A stretch of DNA of 64,000 nucleotides, taken from positions 67,690,865-67,754,864 of the forward strand of contig JAAALK010000285.1 in assembly GCA_019279435.1 (NCBI GenBank), given 5' to 3'. A program made the position numbers and the translations under genes. The DNA is from Zizania palustris. Its lineage: Eukaryota; Streptophyta; Magnoliopsida; Poales; Poaceae. The notes under the pieces are model-generated. The model had not been told where the DNA came from and did no database searches. It was given only the letters and a program-made list of their open reading frames with translations. Positions 46,488 through 58,553 of this stretch are shown here, in pieces. Numbering within the stretch: position 1 is the first letter of the stretch; each line of letters begins with the position of its first letter.

Positions 46488-47296
46488 AGATGGTATCAGA
46501 GCCGACTTGACTGTAGGAAGCCAAACAGAACTTCTTTAGGACTTATTTGCAAAAAAAATCAAAAAAAATAGTATCTATGAAAAAATTTATTCTATTGCTT
46601 TCTCCCACTTCATTTTCTACTAGTGACCAAAAAAAATCTAGATGACAATCTTAATTCTCGTCTATTCTCGCGAGCACGAGGGATTCGTTGAAGGGCTCTA
46701 CAGACAAAGATCTCCCTTTCTTCACCGTCGAAGCCAAGGCAATTAGATTAGAGACCACGAGCCAAGAAGCATCCCTTAGCATCGTTTGAGGAGAATGTTA
46801 AGTATAGAGACCCTAGATATCATTAGTTTCATAACGAATTGCTTGATTTTTTTTATGGCGTATGGTTTACATCGTATCTTGCGATGTAATCATACTAGGT
46901 TGTTTGCTTGAGGTATAATGATTGATCAATACACACATCACATTAGTAATAAGGTTGGTTAAGGTCCTATCTATAGATCTGATCTTACTCTATTTTTCAC
47001 TTCCCTCTTCCCTATATGCCTATCAAATGTCTATTTTAGAAAATGAAAAGGTGACCATAAAGCTTGCGCTTAAAGTTTGACGCCATCGTTCGGTTAAAAG
47101 TGAACAACTCCAACCATGAAGTTAAGAAACTTCATCAAGGAAGCCCCTTTCCGAGTCAAACCCAATCTATGAAGATGTAGTCTTGAAGCCTCTAGTTTAA
47201 AAAAAATAATTCAAAAAAAAGGTGAAGCCTATCCATAACCTTCTATTCTAGCCTTTTCGAATCTCGGGACGAGATTCTTGTTAAGGGGGTTAGAAT
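46488..47296 (+). other. LARD internal domain (809 bp, non-coding)
   Basis: PBS at 46491-46502, then AT-rich DNA without any ORF of note, then the PPT region at 47270-47296. A few poly-A runs (46550-46570, 47200-47220). Nothing resembling gag or pol is visible. Confidence 0.9.
46491..46502 (+). other. LARD primer-binding site
   Basis: TGGTATCAGAGC, complementary to the 3' end of plant initiator tRNA-Met, three bases after the LTR. Confidence 0.92.
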
Positions 47297-50200
47297 TGTA
47301 ACGCCCTGAATTTTATCAGGCGTTAAAAATAAAATAAGTAATTAATAAATGAATTTCAAGAAAAGGATTCAGTATAAATCGATAAATAAGAAATCTAAAA
47401 TACAAGCTTAAATTTTCATTTAAAAATAAATCGCAGCTACTGTATTTTTTCCCAAAAATCTCCTAGCCTTAAATTGCGTCCCAAAAATTTTTCGGAATTT
47501 TTGACGCAAAGGAATTAAATATAATCAATATCATTTCATTGTAAAACTTTAACACTAATTAATAAAATATATTTCAACAAGAATTTTTGTGTGAATAAAA
47601 TATATGATAAACCATTTCAATTAAAAATAATATAAAACCAAATAAAATTCGGCTAGAGAAATTTCAAGTAAATTTCCCCCACCTCAAATATATTTAGGTT
47701 TTTATTAAGAATTTTTGTAACTAGAATAGTAATCCATAATATTTCAATGATAACTTTAATAAAAAAGTAATTAAATCACTCTCTTTCCAATATAATTTGA
47801 ATCATAATTTCTGACTATCTATATCTTTGCCCAATCAAAAATCCCGAGGAATCAACGTTCTATTTTCGGTCGCGAAATTAAAATCCCATTGTTAACTGCG
47901 TGTTAAATCCCATTAAAAATCACTTTAAAAATTATTTTTATATTCCCAAAAATGAATTAAAAACCTTGTTTTGGTGTTCATGTTCGGAATTTCTAATTTC
48001 GACGCGAATACAAAATTAATTGATTTTTCAAACCGCCGTTATTCATTAAAATATTCACGCGTTATTTCTTTAAAATCCAAGATTTATAAATTTATTTTAA
48101 ATTTCAAACTTTCCAAAAATTTTTAACTTTTTCTTAAAATTTCAATTTTGGATTTTCAGAAAAATATTTTCCTATTTTTTCCTCCTTTCCTTTCTTTCCT
48201 TTTTCCCTTTTCTCTTTCCTTCTTTTTCCTTTCCTTCTCTCTCCTTGCTTTCTTTTCTTCCTGCGCACCTCCCTTGGCTGCACGGACAGCCACCTCCACT
48301 CCCTCCTTCCATTTCTCCATTCCTCTTCCTTTTTTCCTCTTTCCTTCTTCTCACTCTATTTTCCTTCCTTTCTCTTTCCATTTCTCTCCCTTTCTATTTT
48401 TCCCTCCTCCTTCCATTTCTCCATTCCCCTTCCTTTTTTCCTCTTTCCTTCTTCTCCCTCTATTTTCCTTATTTTCTCTTTCCATTTATCTCTCTTTCTA
48501 TTTCTCCCTCCTCTTTCCATTTCTCACTCCTCTTTCCATTTTTCCCATAGCCCTTCTCCCCCTATAAAAACCATGCCACCCTCTCATTCTCCCCACACCA
48601 CCCTCTCCTCCTCCCTATGCCACCCTCTCCAAAACCATCCACGTCGGCTGCGCAGCCATGTCGTCCTGCGCCCCGTGCGCCATCCGTTGTATAGCGCCAA
48701 GCCGATACTCCGCATCATCGTCTTTTGTTCCCTCCCGGTGAGAACACATTTTCTTTTGATTCACTTGCTCCTATCAATTAAATTATTCCATGTCTAATTA
48801 TCGCATCATAATTGTTTCTATTCCACTATGTCATCTTGTTCATCGATACGTTTCAACTATTAATTAATATTGATCCTAAAATATCATTATCAAAACCGGA
48901 TGATCCCGCTTTGATTATAATATATATAATGGGTTATTCTCGTATCGTCCCTTAATCCTTGATAATCTATTTAATCTAATTTATTCATTATTTTTACTTG
49001 ATCCTTTATCGTCAAATTAATAATATTTATCTCGATTTATTAGGTCAAAATCTCATTTCAACTATGTATTTAAATTTCGTTAAAAATCCTTTTTAAAAAC
49101 ATTTTTATATATTGAATTAAGAAGAGAAAAATAAATACAAATCATGATATATAACTCAGGATTTGAGATGAGTAATTTATGTTAAGTTTCTCAAGACAAA
49201 ATAAATTTTTATAAGATTTTATAAATTTTATTTTAAATTGCAGAAAATAAAATTTAAATTATATAGACCGTGTATGAATAATAAAATGGTTAAAACAACG
49301 AGGAATTAAGAATCTCAAAAAGAATTCAAATTTTGGGTTTGGAAATTTTTATTAAATTCTTCAAGCTAAAAATATACACTAGGCTTTTATTTGAATTTTT
49401 AATATTTTTATAACTATTACAATAAATACAAACATCATATAAGAAATTGGTTAAAAACTTCATTTATATACTCTCCCCAAAAATTCATATCTCCTTCAAA
49501 TTAGCTCCAAATTCGACCATTCAAATTTTGTAAAATCTATCTTTTTATTATCTACACTTTTATGCAATAAAACAATATGTTTATTTGGCACATAATAATC
49601 TTATTAAATAAATAAAAGCCCCCTTTAGGATTTAATTATTATTTCATTTAAGTAATTCAGAAAAACCCTTAAAAAATATTTATTAATTTCAGATGATATA
49701 TTGACTCCAGTACCCTGTTTATAAGCCAATAAAAATATAATAATTCACTTTTCTCATTTTAATTTATTAAACAACATTTCCAAGGCCCTTTAAGATAAAT
49801 GATTAATAATAATGCAACACTTTACAAAATATCATGAATATATTCAGAGGACTTAATGACTTTATTCCACTATTTTAATGCAACAAAAATAACATGTTCA
49901 CTTTGCCCACTTTAATCTATTAATTAATATTGCAAAAGCCCTTGTAGGATAATTAAGTAATTCATATAATAGAAGTTAAACACTTTATAAAAATGTCATG
50001 ACAACTTATATAATAACTTCAGAAAACCTAACAACTTGAGTTTACTATTTGTAATACAATAAAAATAGAATATTCATTTTGCCCACCTTGTTCCATTAAA
50101 TCATATTACACAAAGCCCTTTTTAATAGTAAAGATCCATACTTTATAAAAATATCTTAAAGCTAGATAACAAACTTCAGAAGACTTAATAATTTAAAGTC

Positions 50201-51864
50201 ACTATTTTTGATACCATAAAAACATCAAGGCTAATTTATACATCTCTAAGTTCATCTCTAAAAAGGGGAAATAAAAACCCCTAGGAAAAATAAATTACAT
50301 CAAGTCATAAATTCAGAAATCTCATTAGGAATCAATCTGAAATATTTAAGTAACAATTCCCTAGAATTTAAGACTCTATCTCCCTTACTTAAATCCAACA
50401 ACGACTTGTATGCTTGTATGCTTGATTTTGGATTGTTTATTGAATGTTGTGTTTACTTTTCCGTATCGAGAAGACTACGACGCCGTCGAGGATCCGGAGT
50501 TTTACCCCGAGGTTCCACCTTCACCATTCACAGATCAAGGCAAGTCATCGACCACCTTTGTGGACACAGTTGATCATATTTGAGCCCATGTTTTAATAAA
50601 TTATTGCTATAACCCTTAGGATAAATATTGCATTAGTCAAACATCAAGCCCTACACTTATATTTATTAGATCCCCTTCCCTGTGTGCAAACCCAAGCCAT
50701 GCTTATTGAGCCCCAACTCCTTGTCACTCTACAAATATTATATTAGCTAGTGCCCAATGTACCGGCACAACTGCTATAGGATATAAAGAATGAGTCGTAG
50801 AGTAGATGAATTCTGGTATATGAAATACCCCGTTATTCTTGTCTCTGGACTCTGTTGGAGTTAGGTATGTTATAAGTATGGTGGGTTCCGGGTGCAAGCT
50901 CGGGTTTTGGTATGTCGCACCCGGGGCACTATAAGGACCGGTCTGCGGGATCTGTTGCAAAGCACTTCCGTACCAACCACAAGTCTAATGGGTAAGTCCT
51001 AACTGGAAGTGTGGAACACTCCGTCTCACGGCACCATAGTGGAGGGGGCAAGGGGCTAGCCCTCAGGGCGCCTTGTACCGATGATGGCTCAAGAGGGGGT
51101 ATTGTGGAAACTCGACATGGCGAGACACGGTACGAAACCTATAAGAGGGTGCTGTTGAGTCGGGGAAGACCATATGGAAGGTTTTGGCACGAGTTCCCGT
51201 GTGATGGGTCATCTCGTTACACTTCGGTGTAGGTGATGAGTGCGTGCCTTGTGGGTACAGTGGTACATCTCTGATCAGAGTAATTCAATCTTTTCGAAAA
51301 GCCGAGCCCACGGTCAAGGGCGGGTTGTGTGACTACTCGCAGTTAGTTTACAATTATTTGAATGGATGAGTTATTCATGGCATGTAAGGACTGTTGTGCG
51401 AGGAGGTAAAACGTACTCCTCGAGTTAGAAGATGATGATGATGCATTCACATGTTTACTTTTCCGTACAAATAAAATGCTCACATTAAATGCTTTACAAA
51501 TATGCTGCTTCCGCTAAACTAGCCACTATCTCCCTTGTTATTATCTTGCATCTATACTTGCATTCGGTGGCTTGCTGAGTACATCTGTACTCACCCCGTT
51601 GACTTACACCATCAGAGCCAGTCTACTATGAGGAGGATGAAGGTCTGGAGTAGCGACCCAGTCAAGGCGAGACTGGAAGGAGGCGTTCATCTAGGACCCT
51701 TATTTTATTAGTTTCTCTTCATCTTCATTCACTTTTGTATTAATGCGGTCTACGAACCGTTAATGATTGCCCGTATTGTACGTGGTCGCTTGATGAACGT
51801 CTTGTTTTATTGATTTTCGATAGAATTTCAATAAAGTCCTGATTTATTAAATCGGGGCGCGACA
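47297..51864 (+). repeat. LARD right LTR (4568 bp)
   Basis: Near-identical to the left LTR. Polypyrimidine tract 48170-48560, TATA 48562-48570, acidic-peptide segment 50467-50553. The substitutions seen are near 49690, 51081 and 51760. Ends GCGACA followed by CTAAC. Confidence 0.95.
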
Positions 51865-51869
51865 CTAAC

Positions 51870-53990
51870 ATAGCTCTCTCTTTCTCTAGGGTAGTGGGTG
51901 AGGTAAAAATAGTTTTGTTTTCACTATTTGAAGGAATCCTCTCAAAACCCAAACCTAGAGCTAACCCTGCTCTGTCAGCACACATCTTGGTCTTGGCCAA
52001 GAGCAAACCCATCCTACCCTTTCCCTCAGTGCATTTGTTAACCACAGAAAGAAGGTACTCATTCTCAGTCATAAGGTTTTCAGCTCGCTGTCTAACAGTG
52101 CCTAGTTGGTCCTTAAGGGTTATGCAAGTGTCACACACAGGCTGCACATCCTTAGAACTACCGGCCCTCTCCAATCTAGCCTCTAAATCATGAACATGCT
52201 TATCACGTAAATCAATGCTCTCACGTAATAAAGGGAAGTTCATACATTCAGTTATATCATGACTAGAATCCACCATCAAAAGCTGCTTCTGTGCAGTCTC
52301 AAGCTCAGAAAGAGTTTGAGCATGCACAGAACGCAACTGAGCAAGCTCACCCATGACAACAGTACAAGAATCACATTCAGAATCATTAACCCTAGATTTA
52401 AGCATGGCATAATCAGTAGAAACAGATTCTAGCCTAAGTCTAAGGTCTTTTCTATCTCTAGCGGCTTGCACAAGTAATCTATCCTGACCAAGAACTACTT
52501 CATTCAGTTCATCTAATTTAATTGCAAGCTGGTCATAGGATAGAGGTACCTTAGATGAGTCAAGCTCATCGCCGCTGTGATCGCTGTTGGCCATGAAACA
52601 AAGGCCGGTGAAATCTCGTCCCTTCTTGTCCTTCTTCTCCTCCTTCCTTGGAGACTCCTCCTCCTCAGAGCTCGACTCCTCAGTTGAGGAAGTGTCGATG
52701 TCTAAGGTCTTTTCTATCTCTAGCGGCTTGCACAAGTAATCTATCCTGACCAACAACTACTTCATTCAGTTCATCTAATTTAATTGCAAGCTGGTCATAG
52801 GATAGAGGTACCTCAGACGAGTCAAGCTCATCGCCGCTGTGATCGCTGTCGGCCATGAACAAAGGCCGGTGAAATCTCGTCCCTTCTTGTCCTTCTTCTC
52901 CTCCTTCCTTGGAGACTCCTCCTCCTCAGAGCTCGACTCCTCAGTTGAGGAAGTGTCGATGTCGCTGAGAGCAGCAACAAATGCTCTAGAAGCGGTTTTG
53001 GCTACTTTCTTAGCGACCTTGCCGCGCTTGCCCTTCACAAAGGGTTTCCTCTCCTTCTTGTGGTATTTGGGGCGCTTACTCTCATCTCTCTTCTTGAGTT
53101 TAGGGCAATTGGCCTTTATATGAGAAGTGTCGCCACACTCAAAGCAACCACTAAAATCACTTCTCCTCTGATCCCGTCTCTCATGGTGAAAACGGGTGAA
53201 CCTTCTGGCAATGAGAGCAAGCTCATCATCATCCAGAGTATCCACCTGCTCCTTAGTGACGGAGACCAGGGAGGACAAAGCAAAACCATCTGCAAGAACA
53301 CAAGTGCCAGATGTGCTTGGTTCTGTAGTGGTGCCACGACTAGTGCTAGAAACCAATGCCAATGGCTGTAGCAAAGAGTTTCTGTGCACTGCAAGAGATG
53401 CCTTGGCAATCTATGTGGACTTCAGCTTGCTAAAGAGCTCATCACAGGTCAATGTGTCATAACCTGCGGACTCCTCAATGCTGGATATCTTCACTTCCCA
53501 TATGATACGATCAAGAGCATAGAGAAGCTTGATAGCCCTATCATGATCATTGTAAGCAAGCGTCCCTTTGGACCGCAAGTTACTCACTATTGCATCAAAG
53601 CGAGGAAAACATGGCATCTATAGATTCACCAGGTGCCTGCACAAACAGCTGATACTGTTGATTGTATGTGCTTTGGCACCTGGCTTTAATCTGAGTAGAG
53701 CCCTCATGAAAAATAGTGAGAGTGGTCCAAATTTCCCTAGCTGTCCTAAGGTGTTGCACCCTATCAAACTCACTTCTACTCAAACCAATGAACAATATAT
53801 TTCTTGCCTTGGAGTTGGCATTATACTGATCCTTCTCTGTTTGAGAGGTGCGAGTTTCAGGGATGGAGTATTGTGAGTCCACAATCTCCCAAATTGCATT
53901 TCCTTGGCTTAGCAAGTAAGCCTCCATGCGCACCTTCCAGTATGCAAAATCAGTCCCATCGAAAAGAGGAATTTTACTAACTCTGTCCAT
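51870..53990 (-). pseudogene. SireB gag N-terminal part
   Basis: Starts at 53990 (MDRVSKIPLFDGTDFAYWKVRME), about 50 bp after the PBS. The capsid region covers 53990-53410 with a frame change near 53600. A stop and new frame near 53400 lead to a segment with the zinc knuckle CFECGDTSHIKANC (near 53120-53160), a Lys-rich tail and an acidic Ser/Glu stretch. Then comes a long coiled-coil-like C-terminal extension (52756-51870: QLAIKLDELNEVVLGQ, LSELETAQKQLL, DLEARLERAG), typical of the large Sirevirus gag. A 262-bp tandem duplication (52439-52961) disrupts the frame. The LARD cuts the gene at 51865. Confidence 0.9.
52439..52961. repeat. 262-bp tandem duplication inside SireB gag
   Basis: Copy 1 is 52439-52700 and copy 2 is 52701-52961. 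They differ by a handful of bases plus one extra A in copy 1. Each encodes the acidic TSSTEESSSEEEESPRKEEK stretch and the start of the coiled-coil. Copy 2 is 261 bp (in frame) and copy 1 is 262 bp (out of frame). Confidence 0.9.
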
Positions 53991-54041
53991 GTCGCCAATA
54001 GATCACAAAACCGGTTAAGGTCAACTGGTGATCTTAACATG

Positions 54042-54053
54042 CTCTGATACCAA
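54042..54053 (-). other. SireB primer-binding site
   Basis: The reverse strand reads TGGTATCAGAGC two bases inside the 5' LTR, complementary to initiator tRNA-Met. Confidence 0.93.
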
Positions 54054-54055
54054 TT

Positions 54056-56133
54056 GTTGGACCGGAAACGGCGACTAGGGGGGTGAATGGGAGCTTTTAA
54101 AATTTCAGACTAAAAATAGCCTTCTGTTTTAATTCTGTCTTCTGCGGAACAGGCTTCGAACACACCCTTCGAAGTTCTAGTTCGGAGGTATTTCACAGCT
54201 CCGAATACAGGCTTCACAAGGAGTAAAAGTTCGAAGCCAAGAAGACTTCGCTCCACACACAAACCCAAAATTCAGCTTCTGCTCAGTCAGTGCAGCCTTC
54301 GCACACAAGGTGACTTCGTGCAGGCTTCAGACTTCACCCTTCGCAAGAGTGGACTTCCCTCTGCGGGCTTCGACTAGATACTCAGCGACAGCAACTGGTG
54401 CTGGGCTTCGTACTTCGAAGGTCTAAACGCACACTTTACGGACTTCGCTAAGGGCTTCGACTAGGGAAGAAAAATGGGCTTCGATCAGTGCTTCGCTAGT
54501 AATCAGAGAGGTCTAGCCTCCAGTTTACACAGAGCGAACACACACTGAAAAACACACTTCGCTCAAAACACACTTCGCCCAAATAGTCTTTGGTGCACAA
54601 CCTCAAGTCAAGTGAAGTGACACACAAGAGATCGAAGCATGAAGCGAGGTATGCATACAAGCTCAAGCAGAAAGTGAACACAGAATCAAGACTTCGATGC
54701 TTGAACAGGGAACACAAAAATTGAACTCACAGGATGAATACAAAGAATGTGGTGGCTAGTACAGGAGCTCAACAATGAATGCTCAAAGTGTTAATGTGAC
54801 CTACCCAGCCATGTGAATTGACTACTTTACCCCTAGGGTTTACATTGCTTTTGTCTCATCAGAACAGAGGGGTACAAAAGGTAGTCTGCTTTATTTGGAG
54901 GCTTCTCTTGTCAGCTTTTCAGAGGGGACAACGTCAGCTTTTTGCAGAGCAGACACTGTCAGCCTTTACAGTCTTGGATTCTTCTGAAGCCCCCCTTCGC
55001 ACGCGAGGGGTGCGGTAGCTTCGGTGAGAAGCCTTGAGCCTGACGGCCTTCGCTTCACCGAAGTCAGCCTTCGATACAGTCACGGTTTTGAGCCGAAGCC
55101 GTCAAAGCCCTTGGGCCTTCGTACCAACACCTTCAGAGTGGAACACCACGACTTCGCAGCTTCTCCCAACTCGAACTCTGTCAGTCCGTGTACCGAAGAC
55201 ATGCAAGCCCGAAGTACCTCAAGTCAACCTCACTCCGGAGCCAGCCTCGCTCCAAAGCCTGCTTCACTCCGAAGCCCCACCTTCGGAGTACCACCCTTCG
55301 AAGTCCCTCCTTCATCCAAGGCCTCCGCATGAAGCATTCCATAAGCACTTCGTCGTAGTGTCTCTCCCCGAGCACACTCCTCGACGAGCCTCTCCCGGAC
55401 CTTGCCTTCGATGCACCTCGACTTCTGAGACCTTCGTCGGGTATACCTTCAAGTGTCTCCCTCCGGAGCACACTTTGATCACCTTGCCTCATTGCTGAGG
55501 ACTTGATCCACCATACTCCGAAGTCACTCCATTCAGAGTACCCTTCGAAGTGCCTCGCCTCCGAGGACTTTGTCTCGGGGTACCTTCACCCGGAGCCACG
55601 CTCCGCACTTACTGCCTTCTCCTAGCGCACCTCAACACGAGGTCCGACCTCGACCCCTTCGCAGCCTTCGTGACGGAGGTCCCCGCTCCCCTGGCATCAA
55701 GCCTCCCGCTTGACCCAGGTTCACTTGCTACGAACCGTCCGTCGCCTCCAAAGTCCCCTGCGCACCACAGACAAACAGACAAGTGTATCCAGTACCCCGG
55801 AGACCTCTCCGAGTGAACAACCTTCGATACACACTCCGGTGTATCGCCCAAAGTACCAAACCCTTCGGTACAGCCAATCATCATATACTGTCGGACCCCT
55901 CCGACAGGCACACTCCGCTGCAACAGCTGCAGCAACCAGAGCCACCAAACCCTTCGGTGAAACAGCCTCCGAACACCTTCAGAGAACCAGCCTTCGAACA
56001 CCTTCGGAGAACCAACCTCCGAACACCTTCGGAGAACCAACCTCCGAACCCCTTCGGAGGGACCCCTTTGAATCAGAGGGTAAAATCTGTCAATCACTCA
56101 TCACAAACTCCAAAACCAACCCTTGGTTTCTCA
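54056..56133 (-). repeat. SireB 5' LTR (2078 bp), TATA box deleted
   Basis: Reverse-strand TGAGAAACC at 56133 to CCAACA at 54056. Compared with the 3' LTR it lacks 27 bp at the CAGCC direct repeat (junction 54806-54810), which removes the TATA box, and it has one extra 24-bp hairpin unit in the array at 55944-56060. Apparent frames at 55034-55498 and 55710-56294 are LTR sequence. Confidence 0.93.
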
Positions 56134-57312
56134 GAAGCAAATTTACCCTAAGGGCCACAACTTTCGAGGTTAAAGCTCAGAATTCGAAACTATCATATAA
56201 TCAACGGTATTCTCTACAAGGCCGGAGTATGTTCCCCTCTACTCCGATGTATATCTCAAGCCGAAGGTCAAGAAATACTCTGAGAAATTCATGAAGGCCT
56301 TTGTGGTAGCCATCTGGCCCCTCGGGCTTTGGCAGGAAAAACACTTCGACAGGGGCTTTATTGGCCTACAATAGTAGCTGATGCGGAGAGCCTAGTCCAC
56401 ACGTGCCAGGGTTGTCAATGGATGGGAAGAAGAAGTCATCGCCCGCCAACAACTCTTCAAGTCATTTCCCCAGTGTGGCCCATGGCCAGATGGGGCATGG
56501 ACCTTATTGGCCCCTTCCTAGTAGCAAAAGGAAATTTGAAATTCGCAGTGGTAGCAATTGAGTATTTTTCCAAGTGGGTCGAAGCAGAACCCCTCACAGC
56601 TACCACTTCGAATAATGTACAAAATTTTTTCTGGAAAAGTATTATATGCTGGTTCGGAGTACCACGACAGCTCACAGTTGACAATGGGACACAGTTTGAT
56701 GCAGAGCCCTTTAGGAAGTTTTGCGAAGATCTTAGCATACAAATATGCTTCGCTGTAGTGCACCATCCTGAGTCTAACAGAGCTATAGAAAGAGCCAATG
56801 GTAATATCTTGTCAGGGTTGAGTCGAAGAATAGTAGGGTTGGCAAAAGGGCTGTGGACCGAAGAGATCCCAAAGATTTTATGGTCCATTCGTACCACCCA
56901 AACAAGGTCCATAGGTTTCACTCCTTTCAGACTATTATTCGGAGACGAAGCTATGACGCCAACAGAGCTTAAAGGAGGATCTCTTCGCAGCACCGAACCT
57001 GAAATAGAAGGAGAAAGGAAAACTTCGCTTGATTTAACAAAAGAAACAAGACTTCGAGTTGTCGCCAATTTGTCAAAGTATCAGCAGCAGACAAAGACTT
57101 GGTTTGACCCGAAGGTTAAGCTTAATGAACTTAAGCCGGGTCATCTAGTTTTGCGAAGCATTATAGCACTAGAGAAATTAGGAAATAAGTGGGAAGGTCC
57201 ATACATTATTCTCCGTTCAGGATGCCCTAGTTCTTTTAAGCTAGCTAATTTAGAAGGCGAAGAGTTAAAGCATGCCTGGCATGCGGAGCACTTAAAGCGA
57301 TATTTTGCATAG
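56134..57312 (+). pseudogene. Gypsy-1 integrase, downstream of the SireB insertion
   Basis: The 327-codon frame 56329-57312 is open, with the C..C half of the zinc finger (HTCQGCQW), catalytic Asp in RWGMDLIGPF, Asp in TVDNGTQFD and Glu in NRAIERANG, followed by a C-terminal domain ending LKRYFA and a stop. The N-terminal His pair lies just upstream in 56139-56328, partly out of frame. The catalytic DDE triad is intact, but the gene is separated from the rest of pol by 21 kb of SireB and so cannot be made as a polyprotein. It would insert the cDNA; in this element it stands between the second RNase H and the 3' spacer. Confidence 0.93.
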
Positions 57313-58553
57313 GGACTCCTTGTAATCATTTGTAAACACCTTCTGAATTAATAAAGTTCATGGTTCAGATAATGTCTACCTCTCAAACACTTCCTACTTC
57401 TAGTGGACGCACTGGAAGAACGAAGTTGGCTATGGGGGAAGTGTCATTAATTTGAACCAATTTTTCGGACTTTGAACCACTGGTTCGAAGCTTCCGACGA
57501 GGTGGAAAAGTCACTGAAAAACGGATTCCAAGCATCCGTAAAAAGAGTACAAGGAGACCACTACGAATTCCAAACCACTGGTTTGATAGCATTCGCAAAA
57601 AGAGCCGAAGGAGACCAAACAAAACAGAATTTGAGCTAATAAGCTTCGAATATATGTAAAAAGAGTCCAAAGTGACCAATCGTTTTGGATGCTAAGGTGT
57701 CCGGAAAATTAGTCCGAAGTGACTATTTTCAAACAAAAGGTACTAAGTTACCAGTTTTCAGACTCCAAGTAGTCGAAGACATTTTGTGAGATTTAAATCA
57801 ATCTCTAAGTTGCTAAGGGGCTCCGAGCCTCAAAAATTGTACTCCTAAGTCTTTTTCTTTGCGCCTAACCATCTTCGACTACACTTCAAAATTGCTTACA
57901 CCCAAAGAGGGGCTGGGAAGTAGGGAGACAATTTTAAAATCTTAATCTATATCATTCGAACAGATTACATTACATTATGAAAAATCTGTATCTATACCCA
58001 GAAGGAAATGAAGACCCCTTCGATCCCTAGAGCTACCACTAAAGCCAGAACGACTTGTTCCAGAGCCGAGAGTCCTAATTACTTTACGTTTAATTCTTCT
58101 CCTTCCCTTCAAAGCTCGAAAATCTTTTTGTTCCTGTTGGAGTTCAGCCCAAGTTCAAAGTCACTCAAGGCTTCTCTCCCAGCTTCGAAGTTCTTCATAC
58201 TTCTTTCCTTGTTCTTCAGCAGTACTCTCTTCTTCGGACCGTTCAACGTCTTCAGAAGATGAGGTTTCCAAGTTAACTTCTTTTTCTTCCTCTTTAATAT
58301 AAGATAATATATCTTTGCATATTTCGGGCGCAATCGCACCGGAGCTTTCTCAGGGAATCAGAAATCGAGGTCATTTGTGAAGTTTTAAAAGATTGAAGGT
58401 AGCCCATAGCAGGCGAAGTTCTTAGGTAATGCTTAATACTTCGAGATCATCCATACGAGGTGGGGAAGCCTAAAAACATTTCCAAATAAGTTTTCATTCA
58501 TAACAGATGAAAGCATAATTTTTACATATTCGGACTCCTAAACAAAACTAAAC
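57313..58553. other. Gypsy-1 spacer with degenerate 60-bp tandem repeats
   Basis: No gene supported. Three diverged repeats of about 60 bp are centred on AAAAAGAG (57540, 57597, 57658). Tandem repeats between integrase and 3' LTR are known in Tat/Ogre elements. The part from 57960 to 58550 may be the 3' untranslated region of the antisense gene. Confidence 0.7.

Larger units (their letters stand above)
41926..51864 (+). mobile_element. LARD-type non-autonomous long-LTR element (9939 bp)
   Basis: Two direct LTRs (41926-46487 and 47297-51864) around an 809-bp interior, flanked by perfect CTAAC duplications (41921-41925 and 51865-51869). PBS TGGTATCAGAGC at 46491 and PPT TTAAGGGGGTTAGAAT ending at 47296 set the forward orientation. 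No gag or pol is present. The LTR start TGTAACGCCC, the initiator-Met PBS and the pre-PPT segment GGGACGAGATTCTTG match the Del/Tekay style of gypsy element, so an autonomous relative of that type is the likely helper (inference). Confidence 0.95.
34983..56133 (-). mobile_element. SireB: Sirevirus-type copia element, complete but interrupted by the LARD
   Basis: Reverse-oriented element with a 5' LTR at 54056-56133 and a 3' LTR at 34983-37048, flanked by perfect GAAGC duplications (34978-34982 and 56134-56138). An initiator-Met type PBS lies beside the right LTR. Removing the LARD (41926-51864 plus one CTAAC) leaves about 11.2 kb. Order on the reverse strand: LTR, PBS, gag, protease, integrase, RT, RNase H, non-coding region with PPT motifs, LTR. 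By eye the LTRs differ by a few percent, plus a 27-bp deletion and a repeat-unit difference. Confidence 0.95.
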
